From Arthrobacter sp. U41 (lineage in GTDB: Bacteria; Actinomycetota; Actinomycetes; Actinomycetales; Micrococcaceae), in assembly GCF_001750145.1 (NCBI RefSeq), contig NZ_CP015732.1, positions 2,976,001-3,040,000 on the forward strand: a DNA stretch of 64,000 nucleotides, read 5' to 3'. The notes under the pieces were generated by a model. That model was given only the letters and a program-made list of their open reading frames with translations. It was not told the origin of the DNA and did no database searches. A program made the position numbers and the translations under genes. Positions 1 through 9,613 of this stretch are shown here, piece by piece; the first letter of the stretch is position 1; the number at the start of each line of letters is the position of its first letter.

Positions 1-360
1 CGGGGTATTCACCGCCACGTCGACGCCCCAGGAATCGTCGAACATCCAGTCGTTCTTGGGGTTGTTGACCCGGCCGACCGTCCGTCCGACGCCGAACTCG
101 GTCTTGGCCAGCAGCGAGACGACCAGGTTGACCTTGTCGTCACCGGTGGCGGAGACCACGACGTCGGCGTCCTCCAGTTTCGCGTCCTGCAGGGTGCTCA
201 GTTCGCAGGCATCGCCGACCAGCCAGTGGGCGCCGCGCAGGCCGCTGCGGCCGATCACCTCGGGCTTCAGGTCGATCAGCAGGATCTCGTGTTTGTGGGC
301 CAGCAGTTCGCGCGCGATCGAGGAACCGACGCTTCCCGCCCCGACAATGACGACTTTCAC
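1..360 (-). CDS. trkA: TrkA-family potassium uptake regulatory protein (CeoB-like), C-terminus beyond the window
   Basis: The 120 codons in the window run from a GTG at 360 off the left edge. The product begins with a Rossmann nucleotide-binding motif (GAGSVG at residues 7-12) and an acidic residue closing the second strand (LLID), the signature of an RCK_N domain. RCK proteins bind NAD(H) or ATP on the cytoplasmic face of K+ transporters and gate them. The start directly follows the stop of the upstream TrkA paralogue (TAA then GTG), with a GGAG ribosome site inside that gene's end, so the two are translationally coupled. Such paired genes are ceoB/ceoC in mycobacteria. The C-terminal RCK_C domain cannot be seen. 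Confidence 0.88.
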   Translation of the reverse strand, partial: MKVVIVGAGSVGSSIARELLAHKHEILLIDLKPEVIGRSGLRGAHWLVGDACELSTLQDAKLEDADVVVSATGDDKVNLVVSLLAKTEFGVGRTVGRVNNPKNDWMFDDSWGVDVAVNTP

Positions 361-1032
361 TTAGGACTCCTCGGCGGGGGACTTGGCAAGAATGTGGGCG
401 ACTTCGGTGCTGCGGTCCACGCCCAGCATGGCGTGCACGGTGTCGCCGTCCTGGTAGAGGGTGCCGGCCACGGGCAGCATGCCCTCGCCGAAGCGTGTCA
501 GGTAGGCGACCCGGACGCCGGCGGCCTTTTCGATCGAGGTGACCGGGTGGCCGATCCATTCCGGGTTCAAATCCACCTCGGCGAGCACGAGCCGGCCCGA
601 GGGGTCCCGGTAGTCACCGGCCAGATGCTGTTCGGGCAGGATCCGCCGGAGCACCTGGTCCGCGCTCCAGCGCACGGCGGCGACCGTGGGGATGCCCAGG
701 CGCTGGTAGATCTCCGCGCGGCCCGGGTCATAGATCCGGGCGACAACGTGGGGGACGTGAAAGGTTTCGCGGGCCACCCGGGTGGCCAGGATGTTGGAAT
801 TGTCACCGCTGGAGACGGCGGCAAAGGCATAGGCCTCGGCAACGCCGGCCTGCTTGAGGGTCTCCCGGTCAAAGCCCACGCCGGTGACCTTGCGGCCGGT
901 GAAGCCGGTGCGGAGCCGCCGGAAGGCGCGGTCGTCCTGGTCGATGATGGCCACGGAGTGGCCCGCGTCCTCGAGTGTGTGCGCGAGGGTTGCCCCCACG
1001 CGGCCACAACCCATAATCACGAAGTGCGCCAA
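361..1032 (-). CDS. trkA: TrkA-family potassium uptake protein (CeoC-like)
   Basis: This is a 223-residue RCK protein with an N-terminal NAD-binding fold (GCGRVG at residues 8-13, acidic IIDQD end of strand 2) and a C-terminal TrkA_C-like domain from about residue 140. It should bind nucleotide and regulate a K+ transporter at the membrane. I place the start at the TTG at 1030-1032 because an AGGAGG site (complement of 1038-1043) lies 5 nt upstream. The reading frame stays open far beyond it, antisense to the next gene, and no better start is seen. It is the first gene of a two-gene operon with the adjacent TrkA gene and is divergent from a KimA-like symporter, which suggests one K+ homeostasis locus. 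Confidence 0.88.
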   Translation of the reverse strand: MAHFVIMGCGRVGATLAHTLEDAGHSVAIIDQDDRAFRRLRTGFTGRKVTGVGFDRETLKQAGVAEAYAFAAVSSGDNSNILATRVARETFHVPHVVARIYDPGRAEIYQRLGIPTVAAVRWSADQVLRRILPEQHLAGDYRDPSGRLVLAEVDLNPEWIGHPVTSIEKAAGVRVAYLTRFGEGMLPVAGTLYQDGDTVHAMLGVDRSTEVAHILAKSPAEES

Positions 1033-1126
1033 CCGTGCCTCCTGTTGTTCGGGTACTGCTGCTGCGTAAAACTCTACCGGCCAGCCAGCCCCGGGAGCCG
1101 CCCGGACGGACGGGATCGACGCCGTC

Positions 1127-1155
1127 ATGACATCGCGTCCGAATCGGACTAGCTT
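1127..1155 (+). promoter_or_regulatory. Predicted promoter of the KimA-like gene (leaderless)
   Basis: An ATGACA -35 box (1127-1132) is followed after 17 nt by a TAGCTT -10 box (1150-1155). The -10 ends 6 nt before the GTG at 1162 and no Shine-Dalgarno sequence is present, so the transcript probably begins at or next to the start codon. The prediction rests on sequence alone. Confidence 0.5.
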
Positions 1156-1161
1156 TGTGTG

Positions 1162-3138
1162 GTGCCGACAATTTTCAATGCCGTGAAGCGGGTGCTGGTA
1201 GGCAGGCCGTTCCGGAACGACAACCTGGCCCACACCCTTCTTCCCAAGCGGATCGCCCTGCCCGTTTTCGCCTCCGACGCGCTGTCCTCCGTGGCGTACG
1301 CGCCGGACGAAATCCTCCTGACGCTGGCGCTGGCCGGCGTCAGTGCCGTGGCGTTCTCGCCCTGGGTCGGGCTGGCCGTTGTGGTGGTGCTGCTCACCGT
1401 CATCGCCTCCTACCGCCAGAACGTGCACGCCTACCCCTCCGGCGGCGGCGACTACCAGATCGCCAACGAGAACCTGGGCAAATATGCCGGTCTCACCGTC
1501 GCCTCCGCGCTGCTGGTCGACTACGTGCTGACCGTTGCCGTGTCGATGTCCTCCGCCGCCACCTACCTGACCACCGCCGTGCCCTCGCTGCACGGCCAGC
1601 AGGCCACCATCGCCACGATCGGCGTGGTGGTCCTGGCCCTGGTGAACCTGCGCGGCATCAAGGAAGCCGGCACGCTGTTCGCCCTGCCGACCTATATCTT
1701 CATGGCGTCCATCCTCGGCATGACCGCCATCGGTGTTTTCCAGGCCGCCACCGGGCAGCTGGGCGAGGCGCCCTCCGCGGCGTTCGCGATCGTTCCCGCG
1801 CCCGGCTTCGACGAGGGACTCGTCGGGCTCGCCGGGGCGTTCCTGCTGCTTCGGGCGTTCTCCTCCGGCGCCGCGGCGCTGACCGGCGTCGAAGCGATCA
1901 GCAACGGAGTCCCGAACTTCCAGAAGCCCAAGAGCAAGAACGCGGCCACCACCCTGCTGTTGCTCGGTGTGATCGCCTCCGCCATGCTGGCCGGCATCAT
2001 CTACCTGGCCAACGCCACCAAGGTGCACATCGTGCTGGACCCGGCCACGGAGTTCCTGCTGGACGGCAAGCCGCTGCCCGAGGGCTACATCCAGAGTCCC
2101 GCGATCAGCCAGATCGCCCAGACGATCTTCGGCGCGGGGTCCTTCGCGTTCTTCCTCATCGTCGCCGCCACCGGCGTGATCCTTGTCTTCGCGTCCAACA
2201 CGGCGTTCAACGGTTTCCCGGTGCTCGGCTCGATCCTGGCCCAGGACGGTTACCTGCCCCGCCAGCTGCGCACCCGCGGGGACCGGCTGGCCTTCAGCAA
2301 CGGTGTCCTGGCGCTGGCCGCCGGCGCCCTGGTGCTGATCATCGCGTTCAACGCGGACGTCACCAAACTCATCCAGCTCTACATCGTGGGTGTTTTTATC
2401 TCCTTCACCATGAGCCAGCTCGGCATGGTCCGGCACTGGGGGCGGGAACTCAAACTCGCCAAGGACCCGGCCGTGAAGCTGCGGATGCTCAAATCCCGCA
2501 CCATCAACATGGTCGGTTTCGGCATGACCGCCCTGGTCCTGCTGATTGTCCTCGTCACAAAGTTCCAGCAGGGCGCCTGGATCGCGCTGCTGGCCATGTT
2601 CGTCCTGTTCCTGATCATGTGGAGCATCCGGGCGCACTACGACAACGTGGCCAAGGAACTGGCCGTGGATGAGGACTCCTCGCCGCGGGCCCTGCCCACC
2701 CGTGTGCACGCCGTGCTGCTCGTCTCGCACGTCCGCAAACCGGTGCTCCGGGCGCTGGCCTACGCCCGGGCGTCCCGGCCCTCCCGGCTGGACGCCGTCA
2801 CCGTGGACATCAGCAGCGAGGAGACCGAGCAAACCATCGCGGACTGGGCGAAGCTGGAAATCCCGGTACCGTTGACGGTGCTGGCCAGTCCGTTCCGCGA
2901 AACGGTGACGCCCATCATGGAGTACATCAAGAACATGCGGCGCGATTCGCCCCGCGACTTGATCGTCGTCTACATCCCCGAATACGTCGTGGGTAAGTGG
3001 TGGGAACAACTGGTGCACAACCAGACCGCGCTGCGCATCAAGACCCGGCTGCACTTCGAGCCGGGCGTCATGGTGGCCAGTGTGCCGTGGCAGCTGAAAT
3101 CATCCGAAGAAGCCAAGAGACTGCAGGACATCCAATGA
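1162..3138 (+). CDS. APC-superfamily permease, KimA-type K+/H+ symporter
   Basis: The product is a roughly 658-residue membrane protein of the amino acid-polyamine-organocation superfamily. It has about 12 hydrophobic segments up to residue ~500, then a soluble C-terminal domain. The N-terminal SDALSSVAYAPDEIL stretch, the YPSGGGDYQIA motif and the C-terminal HNQTALRIKTRL...VMVASVPW segment match my recollection of Bacillus KimA (YdaO), a high-affinity K+/H+ symporter, much better than amino-acid permeases. Length also fits. Adjacent TrkA genes support a K+ role. GTG codons at 1159 and 1162 are both possible; 1162 fits a leaderless transcript. The stop overlaps the next ATG (ATGA). Substrate specificity is inferred. 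Confidence 0.82.
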   Translation: MPTIFNAVKRVLVGRPFRNDNLAHTLLPKRIALPVFASDALSSVAYAPDEILLTLALAGVSAVAFSPWVGLAVVVVLLTVIASYRQNVHAYPSGGGDYQIANENLGKYAGLTVASALLVDYVLTVAVSMSSAATYLTTAVPSLHGQQATIATIGVVVLALVNLRGIKEAGTLFALPTYIFMASILGMTAIGVFQAATGQLGEAPSAAFAIVPAPGFDEGLVGLAGAFLLLRAFSSGAAALTGVEAISNGVPNFQKPKSKNAATTLLLLGVIASAMLAGIIYLANATKVHIVLDPATEFLLDGKPLPEGYIQSPAISQIAQTIFGAGSFAFFLIVAATGVILVFASNTAFNGFPVLGSILAQDGYLPRQLRTRGDRLAFSNGVLALAAGALVLIIAFNADVTKLIQLYIVGVFISFTMSQLGMVRHWGRELKLAKDPAVKLRMLKSRTINMVGFGMTALVLLIVLVTKFQQGAWIALLAMFVLFLIMWSIRAHYDNVAKELAVDEDSSPRALPTRVHAVLLVSHVRKPVLRALAYARASRPSRLDAVTVDISSEETEQTIADWAKLEIPVPLTVLASPFRETVTPIMEYIKNMRRDSPRDLIVVYIPEYVVGKWWEQLVHNQTALRIKTRLHFEPGVMVASVPWQLKSSEEAKRLQDIQ

Positions 3139-4493
3139 GCTCCGACACCCAGACGCAATCCCACACCGAACTGATCGTCGACGTCGGGCGCGTCGCCCAC
3201 GGCGGGCACTGCGTGGCCCGGCACGAGGGCCGCGTGGTGTTCGTCCGCCACGGCATCCCCGGCGAGAAGGTCCGGGTCCGCCTCACCGAGTCCGGCCCGG
3301 ACGCCAAGTTCTGGCGCGGCGACGTCGTGGAAGTCCTGGCGGCTTCCCCGGACCGGGTGGAGCACTTCTGGGACCTGGCGGATTCCGCGCGGTCCTGGTC
3401 GCACCGCCACCCTCCGGTGGGAGGCGCCGAACTCGGCCACATCTCCCTCGCACGCCAGCGCAGCCTCAAGGCCGAGGTGCTGGCGGAGCAGCTGCACCGG
3501 CTGGCCGGCGTCAACCTCCCGCACGCGGGAAAGGGCATCGTGGAGGCCGTGGGGGAGTCCGGAACCCCGGCGGCGGCGGGCCTGGCCTGGCGTACCCGCG
3601 CTGGTTTCGCGGTGACCCCCGCCGGAAAGCTCGGCATGCACGCGCACCGCTCCAGCCTGGTCCTCCCGGTCCGGGAGATGCCCCTCGCCGTGGAGGCCAT
3701 CAACGCCCTCCGGCTCTGGGACATCGACCTGCAGGGCATCGAGCAAGTGGAGGTCGCCGCCCCGGCCAACGGCTCCCGCCCGCTCGTGCTCCTGGTCCCG
3801 GCCCCGGGAACCCGGGCCAAGCGGCTCAGCGCGGTCCTCGCGCAGCTGCCTGAGGACGTTTCAGTGGCCAGCTTCGATCCGGTCAAGGGCGAGGTGCTGC
3901 GGCTGCGCGGCCGCACCTACGTGCAGGAGACCGCGTCCGGCCACGACTACCGTGTCACCGGCGACGGTTTCTGGCAGATCCACCGCGACGGCCCGGATAC
4001 CCTCGTGGGCGCCGTGACCGGCTTCCTGCACGACGGCGGCTTCCTGGAACCCGGCGCCGTGGTGGCAGACCTTTACGCCGGGGCGGGCCTGTTCACGGCC
4101 CCGCTCGCGGACGCCGTGGGCGCCACCGGGTCCGTGCTGTCCGTGGAAGGCTCGCCCGGCAGCAGCCGGGACGCCCGCAAGAACCTCCATGAGGCACCCC
4201 AGGTCGAGATCGTCCAGGGCCGGGTGGAAAGGGTCCTGCGCGAGAAGGCACGCAAGTTCGACGCGATCCTGCTGGACCCGCCCCGGGCCGGTGCCGGCAA
4301 GGCCGTCGTGGACCAGCTGATCGGGGCGGGCACCCGCGCGGTCGCCTATGTGTCCTGCGATCCGGCGTCCTTTGCCCGCGATGTGGGCTACTTCCAGCAG
4401 TCCGGCTGGGAACTGGCCGGGCTGCGGGCCTTTGACCTGTACCCGCACACCCACCACATGGAGACTGTGGCGCTACTGACTCCCCGGGGCTAA
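3135..4493 (+). CDS. TRAM-domain class I SAM-dependent RNA (uracil-C5) methyltransferase, TrmA/RlmD family
   Basis: The 452-residue protein opens with a TRAM RNA-binding domain (about residues 10-68). It ends with a Rossmann methyltransferase domain: motif I VADLYAGAGLF, motif IV LLDPPRAGAG and a catalytic-cysteine motif YVSCDPASFARD. These are the hallmarks of the 5-methyluridine methyltransferases. In RlmC/RlmD a 4Fe-4S cluster is held by four cysteines after the TRAM domain; here that stretch (around HRHPPVGGAELGH) has no cysteines, so the cluster is probably absent. The start at 3135 overlaps the KimA-like stop as ATGA. The exact target (tRNA U54 or a 23S position) cannot be told from sequence. 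Confidence 0.88.
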   Translation: MSSDTQTQSHTELIVDVGRVAHGGHCVARHEGRVVFVRHGIPGEKVRVRLTESGPDAKFWRGDVVEVLAASPDRVEHFWDLADSARSWSHRHPPVGGAELGHISLARQRSLKAEVLAEQLHRLAGVNLPHAGKGIVEAVGESGTPAAAGLAWRTRAGFAVTPAGKLGMHAHRSSLVLPVREMPLAVEAINALRLWDIDLQGIEQVEVAAPANGSRPLVLLVPAPGTRAKRLSAVLAQLPEDVSVASFDPVKGEVLRLRGRTYVQETASGHDYRVTGDGFWQIHRDGPDTLVGAVTGFLHDGGFLEPGAVVADLYAGAGLFTAPLADAVGATGSVLSVEGSPGSSRDARKNLHEAPQVEIVQGRVERVLREKARKFDAILLDPPRAGAGKAVVDQLIGAGTRAVAYVSCDPASFARDVGYFQQSGWELAGLRAFDLYPHTHHMETVALLTPRG

Positions 4494-4567
4494 GGCCACT
4501 AGGATGGGCGGAACAGTCCGACGTCGCGCTCCGTAATCACGGCTGACCTCCTGCATCCTGTACTGAT

Positions 4568-4612
4568 CCTTGTGTGAACAAGGCCAAGCACTAGTTAGGA
4601 CCACCTAACTAG
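4568..4612. promoter_or_regulatory. Two inverted repeats upstream of aconitase, possible operator
   Basis: Two perfect dyads lie 50-100 nt before acnA. The first has 6-bp arms (CCTTGT 4568-4573, ACAAGG 4578-4583). The second has 9-bp arms (CTAGTTAGG 4591-4599 and its exact complement at 4604-4612). Both have 4-nt spacers. The second has the size of a TetR-family operator. A weak TTGTGT/TAGTTA promoter (4570-4597) would overlap it. No regulator gene lies nearby, so the cognate protein is unknown. Confidence 0.5.
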
Positions 4613-4664
4613 CAAGGGGTCTGCGGCAAGACAAAGATGAAACTGTTGCGAGAGGAGTCCTGCG

Positions 4665-7478
4665 ATGAGCATTGTGGACAGCTTCGGTTCAAAAGGCAAA
4701 CTTAATGTAGCCGGTACCGAATACGAAATTTTCCGGTTGAACTCCGTTGAAGGTGCAGAAAACCTTCCGTTCAGCCTCAAGGTATTGCTTGAAAACCTGT
4801 TGAGGACCGAGGACGGCGCCAATATTACGGCCGATCACGTCCGAGCACTGGCCGGCTGGGACCCCAGCGCCGAGCCCGACACTGAAATCCAGTTCACGCC
4901 GGCGCGCGTGATCATGCAGGACTTCACTGGCGTGCCCTGCGTTGTGGACCTTGCGACCATGCGTGAAGCAGTCAAGGAACTCGGCGGGGACCCCAAGCGG
5001 GTCAACCCGCTGGCACCCGCCGAAATGGTGATCGACCACTCCGTGCAGATCGACGCCTTCGGCAACTCCGGCGCACTGGAGCGCAATATGGAGATCGAGT
5101 ACCAGCGCAACGGCGAGCGGTACCAGTTCCTGCGGTGGGGCCAGACCGCGTTCGATGACTTCAAGGTCGTCCCGCCGGGAACCGGCATCGTGCACCAGGT
5201 CAACATCGAGTACCTGGCCCGCACGGTCATGACCCGCGAAATTGACGGCGTCGTCCGGGCCTACCCGGACACCTGCGTCGGCACCGACTCGCACACCACC
5301 ATGGTCAACGGCCTGGGTGTGCTGGGCTGGGGCGTCGGCGGCATCGAAGCCGAGGCAGCCATGCTTGGCCAGCCCGTCTCCATGCTCATCCCGCGCGTCG
5401 TGGGCTTCAAGCTGACCGGGTCCATCCCGGCCGGCGCGACCGCCACCGACGTCGTCCTGACCATCACCGAGCAGCTGCGCAAGCACGGTGTGGTCGGCAA
5501 GTTCGTGGAGTTCTACGGCGAAGGCGTCGCGGCTGTGCCGCTGGCCAACCGCGCCACGATCGGCAACATGAGCCCGGAGTTCGGCTCCACGGCCGCGATG
5601 TTCCCGATCGACGACGTCACCCTCGACTACCTGCGCCTCACCGGCCGCTCGGACGAGAACGTTGCCCTCGTGGAGTCCTACGCGAAGGAACAGGGCCTCT
5701 GGCACGATCCTTCCAAGGAGATCAAGTTCTCCGAGTACCTCGAGCTTGATCTGTCGACGGTTGTCCCGTCGATCTCCGGCCCGAAGCGTCCCCAGGACCG
5801 CATCATCCTCACGGAGTCCAAGGACCAGTTCCGCCAGGACCTGCGCAACTACGTGAAGGAAGAGCTTGTCGACGGCAGCCTGGACGAGGCGATTGACGAA
5901 AGCTTCCCCGCTTCGGATGCCCCCTCATTCACTGCTTCGGGATCGCACCTGACCGACGAGGCCCCGCACGCGCACGGCCCCAAGTCCGACGGCCGCCCGT
6001 CCACCAAGGTCAGCGTCAAGACCGCTGACGGCCGCGAGTTCGAGCTGGACCACGGTGCGGTGTCGATCGCCTCGATCACCTCCTGCACCAACACGTCCAA
6101 CCCGTCCGTGATGCTGGCTGCCGCACTGCTGGCCCGCAACGCCGTCGACAAGGGCCTGACCTCGAAGCCGTGGGTCAAGACCTCCGTGGCGCCCGGTTCC
6201 AAGGTTGTCACCGACTACTACAACAAGTCGGGCCTGACCCCGTACCTGGAGAAGCTCGGCTTCTACATCGTCGGTTACGGCTGCGCGACCTGCATCGGCA
6301 ACTCCGGCCCGCTCGACGTCGAAATCTCCGAGGCCATCCAGGCCAACGACCTTTCCGTCACCGCCGTGCTCTCCGGTAACCGCAACTTCGAAGGCCGGAT
6401 CAACCCGGACGTGAAGATGAACTACCTGGCCTCCCCGCCGCTGGTCATCGCTTACGCCCTGGCCGGTACCATGGACTTCGATTTCGAGAACGACGCCCTG
6501 GGCCAGGACGAGGCCGGCAACGACGTCTTCCTGAAGGACATCTGGCCGAACCCGGTCGAGGTCCAGCAGGTCATCGATTCCTCGATCGACAAGGAAATGT
6601 TCGCCCGCGGCTATGAGGGCGTCTTCGAAGGCGACGACCGCTGGAAGGCACTCTCCACCCCGGCAGGCGACACCTTCGCCTGGGATCCGAAGTCCACCTA
6701 CGTCCGGAAGCCCCCGTACTTCGATGGCATGAAGGCACAGCCGGAGCCCGTCAAGGACATCACCGGCGCCCGCGTGCTGTTGAAGCTTGGCGACTCGGTC
6801 ACCACGGACCACATCTCACCGGCAGGTTCCTTCAAGTCCGACACCCCGGCCGGGCAGTACCTGCTGGCCAACGGTGTGGAGCGCAAGGACTTCAACTCCT
6901 ACGGCTCACGCCGTGGCAACCACGAGGTGATGATCCGCGGAACGTTCGCGAACATCCGGATCAAGAACCAGATCCTGGACGGCGTCGAAGGTGGTTTCAC
7001 CCGCGACTTCACCCAGGCCGACGGCCCCCAGGCCTACGTCTACGACGCAGCGCAGAACTACGAGGCCGCCGGCATCCCGCTGGTCGTCCTCGCAGGCAAG
7101 GAGTACGGCTCCGGCTCATCCCGTGACTGGGCAGCCAAGGGCACCGCACTGCTGGGCGTCAAGGCTGTCGTGGCTGAAAGCTACGAGCGCATCCACCGCT
7201 CCAACCTGATCGGCATGGGTGTCCTGCCCCTGCAGTACCCGGCCGGCCAGAACGCGGCCAGCCTCGGGCTCACCGGCACGGAAACCTTCGCGGTTGAGGG
7301 CGTCACCGCCCTGAACGAGGGCACCACGCCGAAGACGCTCAAGGTCACCGCCACGGCCGAAGACGGCACCGTCACGTCCTTCGATGCGATCCTGCGCATC
7401 GATACCCCGGGCGAGGCTGACTACTACCGCAACGGCGGCATCCTGCAGTACGTGCTGCGCCAGATCTCCGCCAACTAG
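4665..7478 (+). CDS. acnA: Aconitate hydratase AcnA
   Basis: This 937-residue cytosolic enzyme isomerises citrate and isocitrate in the TCA cycle. The three 4Fe-4S ligands are visible: one Cys in [12 protein letters not shown] and two in [12 protein letters not shown]. The C-terminal swivel domain contains the [16 protein letters not shown] motif. Between domains, residues ~400-450 form a charged, Ser/His-rich insertion ([12 protein letters not shown] onward) that accounts for the length above the ~890 residues of most bacterial AcnA; actinobacterial enzymes often carry such an insert. The ATG follows a good GAGAGGAG site. The gene is monocistronic, bounded upstream by two dyads and downstream by a strong terminator. 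The TetR-type acnR gene found next to acn in corynebacteria is not present. Confidence 0.97.
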   Translation: MSIVDSFGSKGKLNVAGTEYEIFRLNSVEGAENLPFSLKVLLENLLRTEDGANITADHVRALAGWDPSAEPDTEIQFTPARVIMQDFTGVPCVVDLATMREAVKELGGDPKRVNPLAPAEMVIDHSVQIDAFGNSGALERNMEIEYQRNGERYQFLRWGQTAFDDFKVVPPGTGIVHQVNIEYLARTVMTREIDGVVRAYPDTCVGTDSHTTMVNGLGVLGWGVGGIEAEAAMLGQPVSMLIPRVVGFKLTGSIPAGATATDVVLTITEQLRKHGVVGKFVEFYGEGVAAVPLANRATIGNMSPEFGSTAAMFPIDDVTLDYLRLTGRSDENVALVESYAKEQGLWHDPSKEIKFSEYLELDLSTVVPSISGPKRPQDRIILTESKDQFRQDLRNYVKEELVDGSLDEAIDESFPASDAPSFTASGSHLTDEAPHAHGPKSDGRPSTKVSVKTADGREFELDHGAVSIASITSCTNTSNPSVMLAAALLARNAVDKGLTSKPWVKTSVAPGSKVVTDYYNKSGLTPYLEKLGFYIVGYGCATCIGNSGPLDVEISEAIQANDLSVTAVLSGNRNFEGRINPDVKMNYLASPPLVIAYALAGTMDFDFENDALGQDEAGNDVFLKDIWPNPVEVQQVIDSSIDKEMFARGYEGVFEGDDRWKALSTPAGDTFAWDPKSTYVRKPPYFDGMKAQPEPVKDITGARVLLKLGDSVTTDHISPAGSFKSDTPAGQYLLANGVERKDFNSYGSRRGNHEVMIRGTFANIRIKNQILDGVEGGFTRDFTQADGPQAYVYDAAQNYEAAGIPLVVLAGKEYGSGSSRDWAAKGTALLGVKAVVAESYERIHRSNLIGMGVLPLQYPAGQNAASLGLTGTETFAVEGVTALNEGTTPKTLKVTATAEDGTVTSFDAILRIDTPGEADYYRNGGILQYVLRQISAN

Positions 7479-7519
7479 CGGGGAGCTCCTCCGCACGGAG
7501 GAACAGCTGCCACAGCACC

Positions 7520-7557
7520 AAGGCCCCGGCCGGTCCCAGACCGGCCGGGGCCTTTTC
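7520..7557 (+). terminator. Rho-independent terminator of acnA
   Basis: A perfect 13-bp GC-rich stem (GGCCCCGGCCGGT 7522-7534 with its complement 7540-7552) and a 5-nt loop are followed by TTTT at 7553-7556. The flanking AA/TT extends the stem. Confidence 0.9.
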
Positions 7558-7639
7558 GTGCCGGAACGCGTTCCGGCACCGGGCCGACTCCGGAGGCGTT
7601 AGAGTTAAAAGGCATGTCTACCACCCGAAGGAGGGGCCG

Positions 7640-9613
7640 TTGGGAATCTTGGAGACCATCCGGAATCCGCAGGACCTGAGCAGGTTGTCCGAGGCGCAGC
7701 TGGATCGGCTGGCAGCCGAGGTCAGGGAATTCCTGATCGGCAACGTCTCCCAGACCGGCGGGCACCTGGGCCCTAACCTCGGCGTCGTCGAACTGACCAT
7801 CGCGGTGCACCGGATCTTCGATTCCCCCCGTGACAGCATCGTCTTCGACACCGGCCACCAGTCGTACGTGCACAAGCTCCTCACCGGACGCCAGGACTTC
7901 AGCACCCTGCGCCAGCAGGGCGGCATGTCCGGCTACCCGGACCGCGCCGAATCCGAGCACGACATCGTCGAAAGCTCGCACGCCTCCTCCTCGCTCTCCT
8001 GGGCGGACGGGATCTCCCGCGCCCGGCAGCTGACCGGCGACGGCGACCGGTACGTCATCGCCGTCGTCGGTGACGGCGCCCTGACCGGCGGCATGGCCTG
8101 GGAGGCGATCAACAACATCGCCGCCGACAAAAAGCGCCGCGTCGTGATCGTTGTGAACGACAACGGCCGCTCCTACGCCCCGACCGTGGGCGGCTTCGCG
8201 GACTACCTCGCCTCGCTGCGCCCCACCATCGACTCCTTCCGCGCCGCGCCGGCCTATGAAGGCACCCTGGACTGGTGGCGGAAGAAGCTGCAGAACGGCG
8301 GACCCGCGGGGCAGTTCGCCTACCGCAGCCTGCACGCCATGAAAAAGGGCGTCAAGGACTGGTGGGCCCCCCAGGGCATGTTCGAGGACCTCGGCATGAA
8401 GTACATCGGGCCCGTGGACGGCCACGACCTCCAGGCCATGGAGCACGCCCTGTCCACCGCCAGGAACTACGCCGGTCCCGTCATCGTGCACGCCATGACC
8501 GAAAAGGGACACGGCTACGCGCCGGCCCGCGCGCATGAAGCCGACCAGTTCCACGCCGTCGGGATCATCGACCCGGAGACCGGCGAACCCACCGAGGCCG
8601 GAGGCGCGAAGTCCTGGACCGCCGTCTTCGCCGACGAGATCGCCGACATCGCGGACGAGCGCAAGGACATCGTCGGGATCACCGGCGCCATGCTCATCCC
8701 CGTCGGGCTGCACAAGTTCGCCGCGCGGCACCCGGAAAGGGTGTTCGACGTCGGCATCGCCGAACAGCACGCCCTCACCTCCGCCGCCGGGATGGCGTTC
8801 GGGGGACTGCACCCCGTCGTGGCGGTCTACGCGACCTTCCTGAACCGCGCCTTCGACCAGCTCCTGATGGACGTCGCCCTGCACAAGGCAGGCGTCACCA
8901 TCGTCCTGGACCGCGCCGGCGTCACCGGACCCGACGGCGCCAGCCACCACGGCATGTGGGATATGGCCATGGTCCAGATCGTTCCCGGGCTGCACCTCGC
9001 CGCGCCCCGCGACGCCACCCGGCTGCGCGAGGAACTGCGCGAGGCCGTCGCGATCGAGGACGCCCCGACAGTGCTCCGCTACTCCAAGGGCACCGTGGGG
9101 GCCGAGATTGAGGCCATCGAACGGCTCAGCGACGGCGTCGACGTGCTGGCACGCCGCCCCGCGGGCTCCAGCGAAAACGACGTCCTGATCGTCAGCGTCG
9201 GGGCAATGTCCGAACTCGCCCTGGACGTCTCGAACCGGCTCGGCGCGCAGGGCATCAGCTCCACCGTCGTGGATCCCCGCTGGCTCCTTCCGGTCCGGAA
9301 ATCCATCATCGCCCTCGCCTCCCACCACCGGCTCGTCATCTGCATCGAGGACGGCGTCCGCGCCGGCGGCGTCGGATCCCGGATCCGCCAGGAAATGCGG
9401 GCCGCCGGGGTGGACACCGCACTGAACGAGGTCGGCCTCCCGGTGGCGTTCCTGGACCACGGATCCCGCAGCCAGGTACTCGAGCGGGTGGGTTTGACCG
9501 CGCAGCAGATCACCCACGACGTCGTGGCGCAGGTCCTGGGGACAAAGGTGCCGTTTGCGCGCCCGCTCCCGGGCCAGGAACACCCCAGCACGGGCAGCCT
9601 GCCGATTCTGTGA
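7640..9613 (+). CDS. dxs: 1-deoxy-D-xylulose-5-phosphate synthase
   Basis: This 657-residue thiamine-diphosphate enzyme condenses pyruvate with glyceraldehyde 3-phosphate, the first step of the MEP isoprenoid pathway. The N-terminal domain has the substrate-site TGHQSYVHK motif and the ThDP/Mg motif [17 protein letters not shown]. The central pyrimidine-binding domain has [18 protein letters not shown] and a VGIAEQHA glutamate region. The C-terminal transketolase domain is complete. The start is a TTG at 7640 behind GGAGGGG; the resulting [13 protein letters not shown] start aligns with other actinobacterial Dxs. The last codon overlaps the next gene (GTGA). Confidence 0.97.
   Translation: MGILETIRNPQDLSRLSEAQLDRLAAEVREFLIGNVSQTGGHLGPNLGVVELTIAVHRIFDSPRDSIVFDTGHQSYVHKLLTGRQDFSTLRQQGGMSGYPDRAESEHDIVESSHASSSLSWADGISRARQLTGDGDRYVIAVVGDGALTGGMAWEAINNIAADKKRRVVIVVNDNGRSYAPTVGGFADYLASLRPTIDSFRAAPAYEGTLDWWRKKLQNGGPAGQFAYRSLHAMKKGVKDWWAPQGMFEDLGMKYIGPVDGHDLQAMEHALSTARNYAGPVIVHAMTEKGHGYAPARAHEADQFHAVGIIDPETGEPTEAGGAKSWTAVFADEIADIADERKDIVGITGAMLIPVGLHKFAARHPERVFDVGIAEQHALTSAAGMAFGGLHPVVAVYATFLNRAFDQLLMDVALHKAGVTIVLDRAGVTGPDGASHHGMWDMAMVQIVPGLHLAAPRDATRLREELREAVAIEDAPTVLRYSKGTVGAEIEAIERLSDGVDVLARRPAGSSENDVLIVSVGAMSELALDVSNRLGAQGISSTVVDPRWLLPVRKSIIALASHHRLVICIEDGVRAGGVGSRIRQEMRAAGVDTALNEVGLPVAFLDHGSRSQVLERVGLTAQQITHDVVAQVLGTKVPFARPLPGQEHPSTGSLPIL

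Noticed and set aside
1033..1158. A c-di-AMP (ydaO) riboswitch before the KimA-like gene
   Set aside because: The divergent gap is only about 126 nt, and the predicted promoter leaves no leader in which an aptamer could form.
1030..3054. A very long open frame on the minus strand continuing upstream of the CeoC-like gene
   Set aside because: It is antisense to the KimA-like gene, has an arginine/glycine/glutamine-rich low-complexity translation and is a by-product of the high GC content. Only the part from the TTG at 1032 has homology and a ribosome site.
7614..7679. A 21-codon ORF overlapping the dxs start
   Set aside because: It begins 8 nt after a TAGAGT box, but its codons simply read through the dxs ribosome site out of frame, and dxs has a better-supported TTG start.
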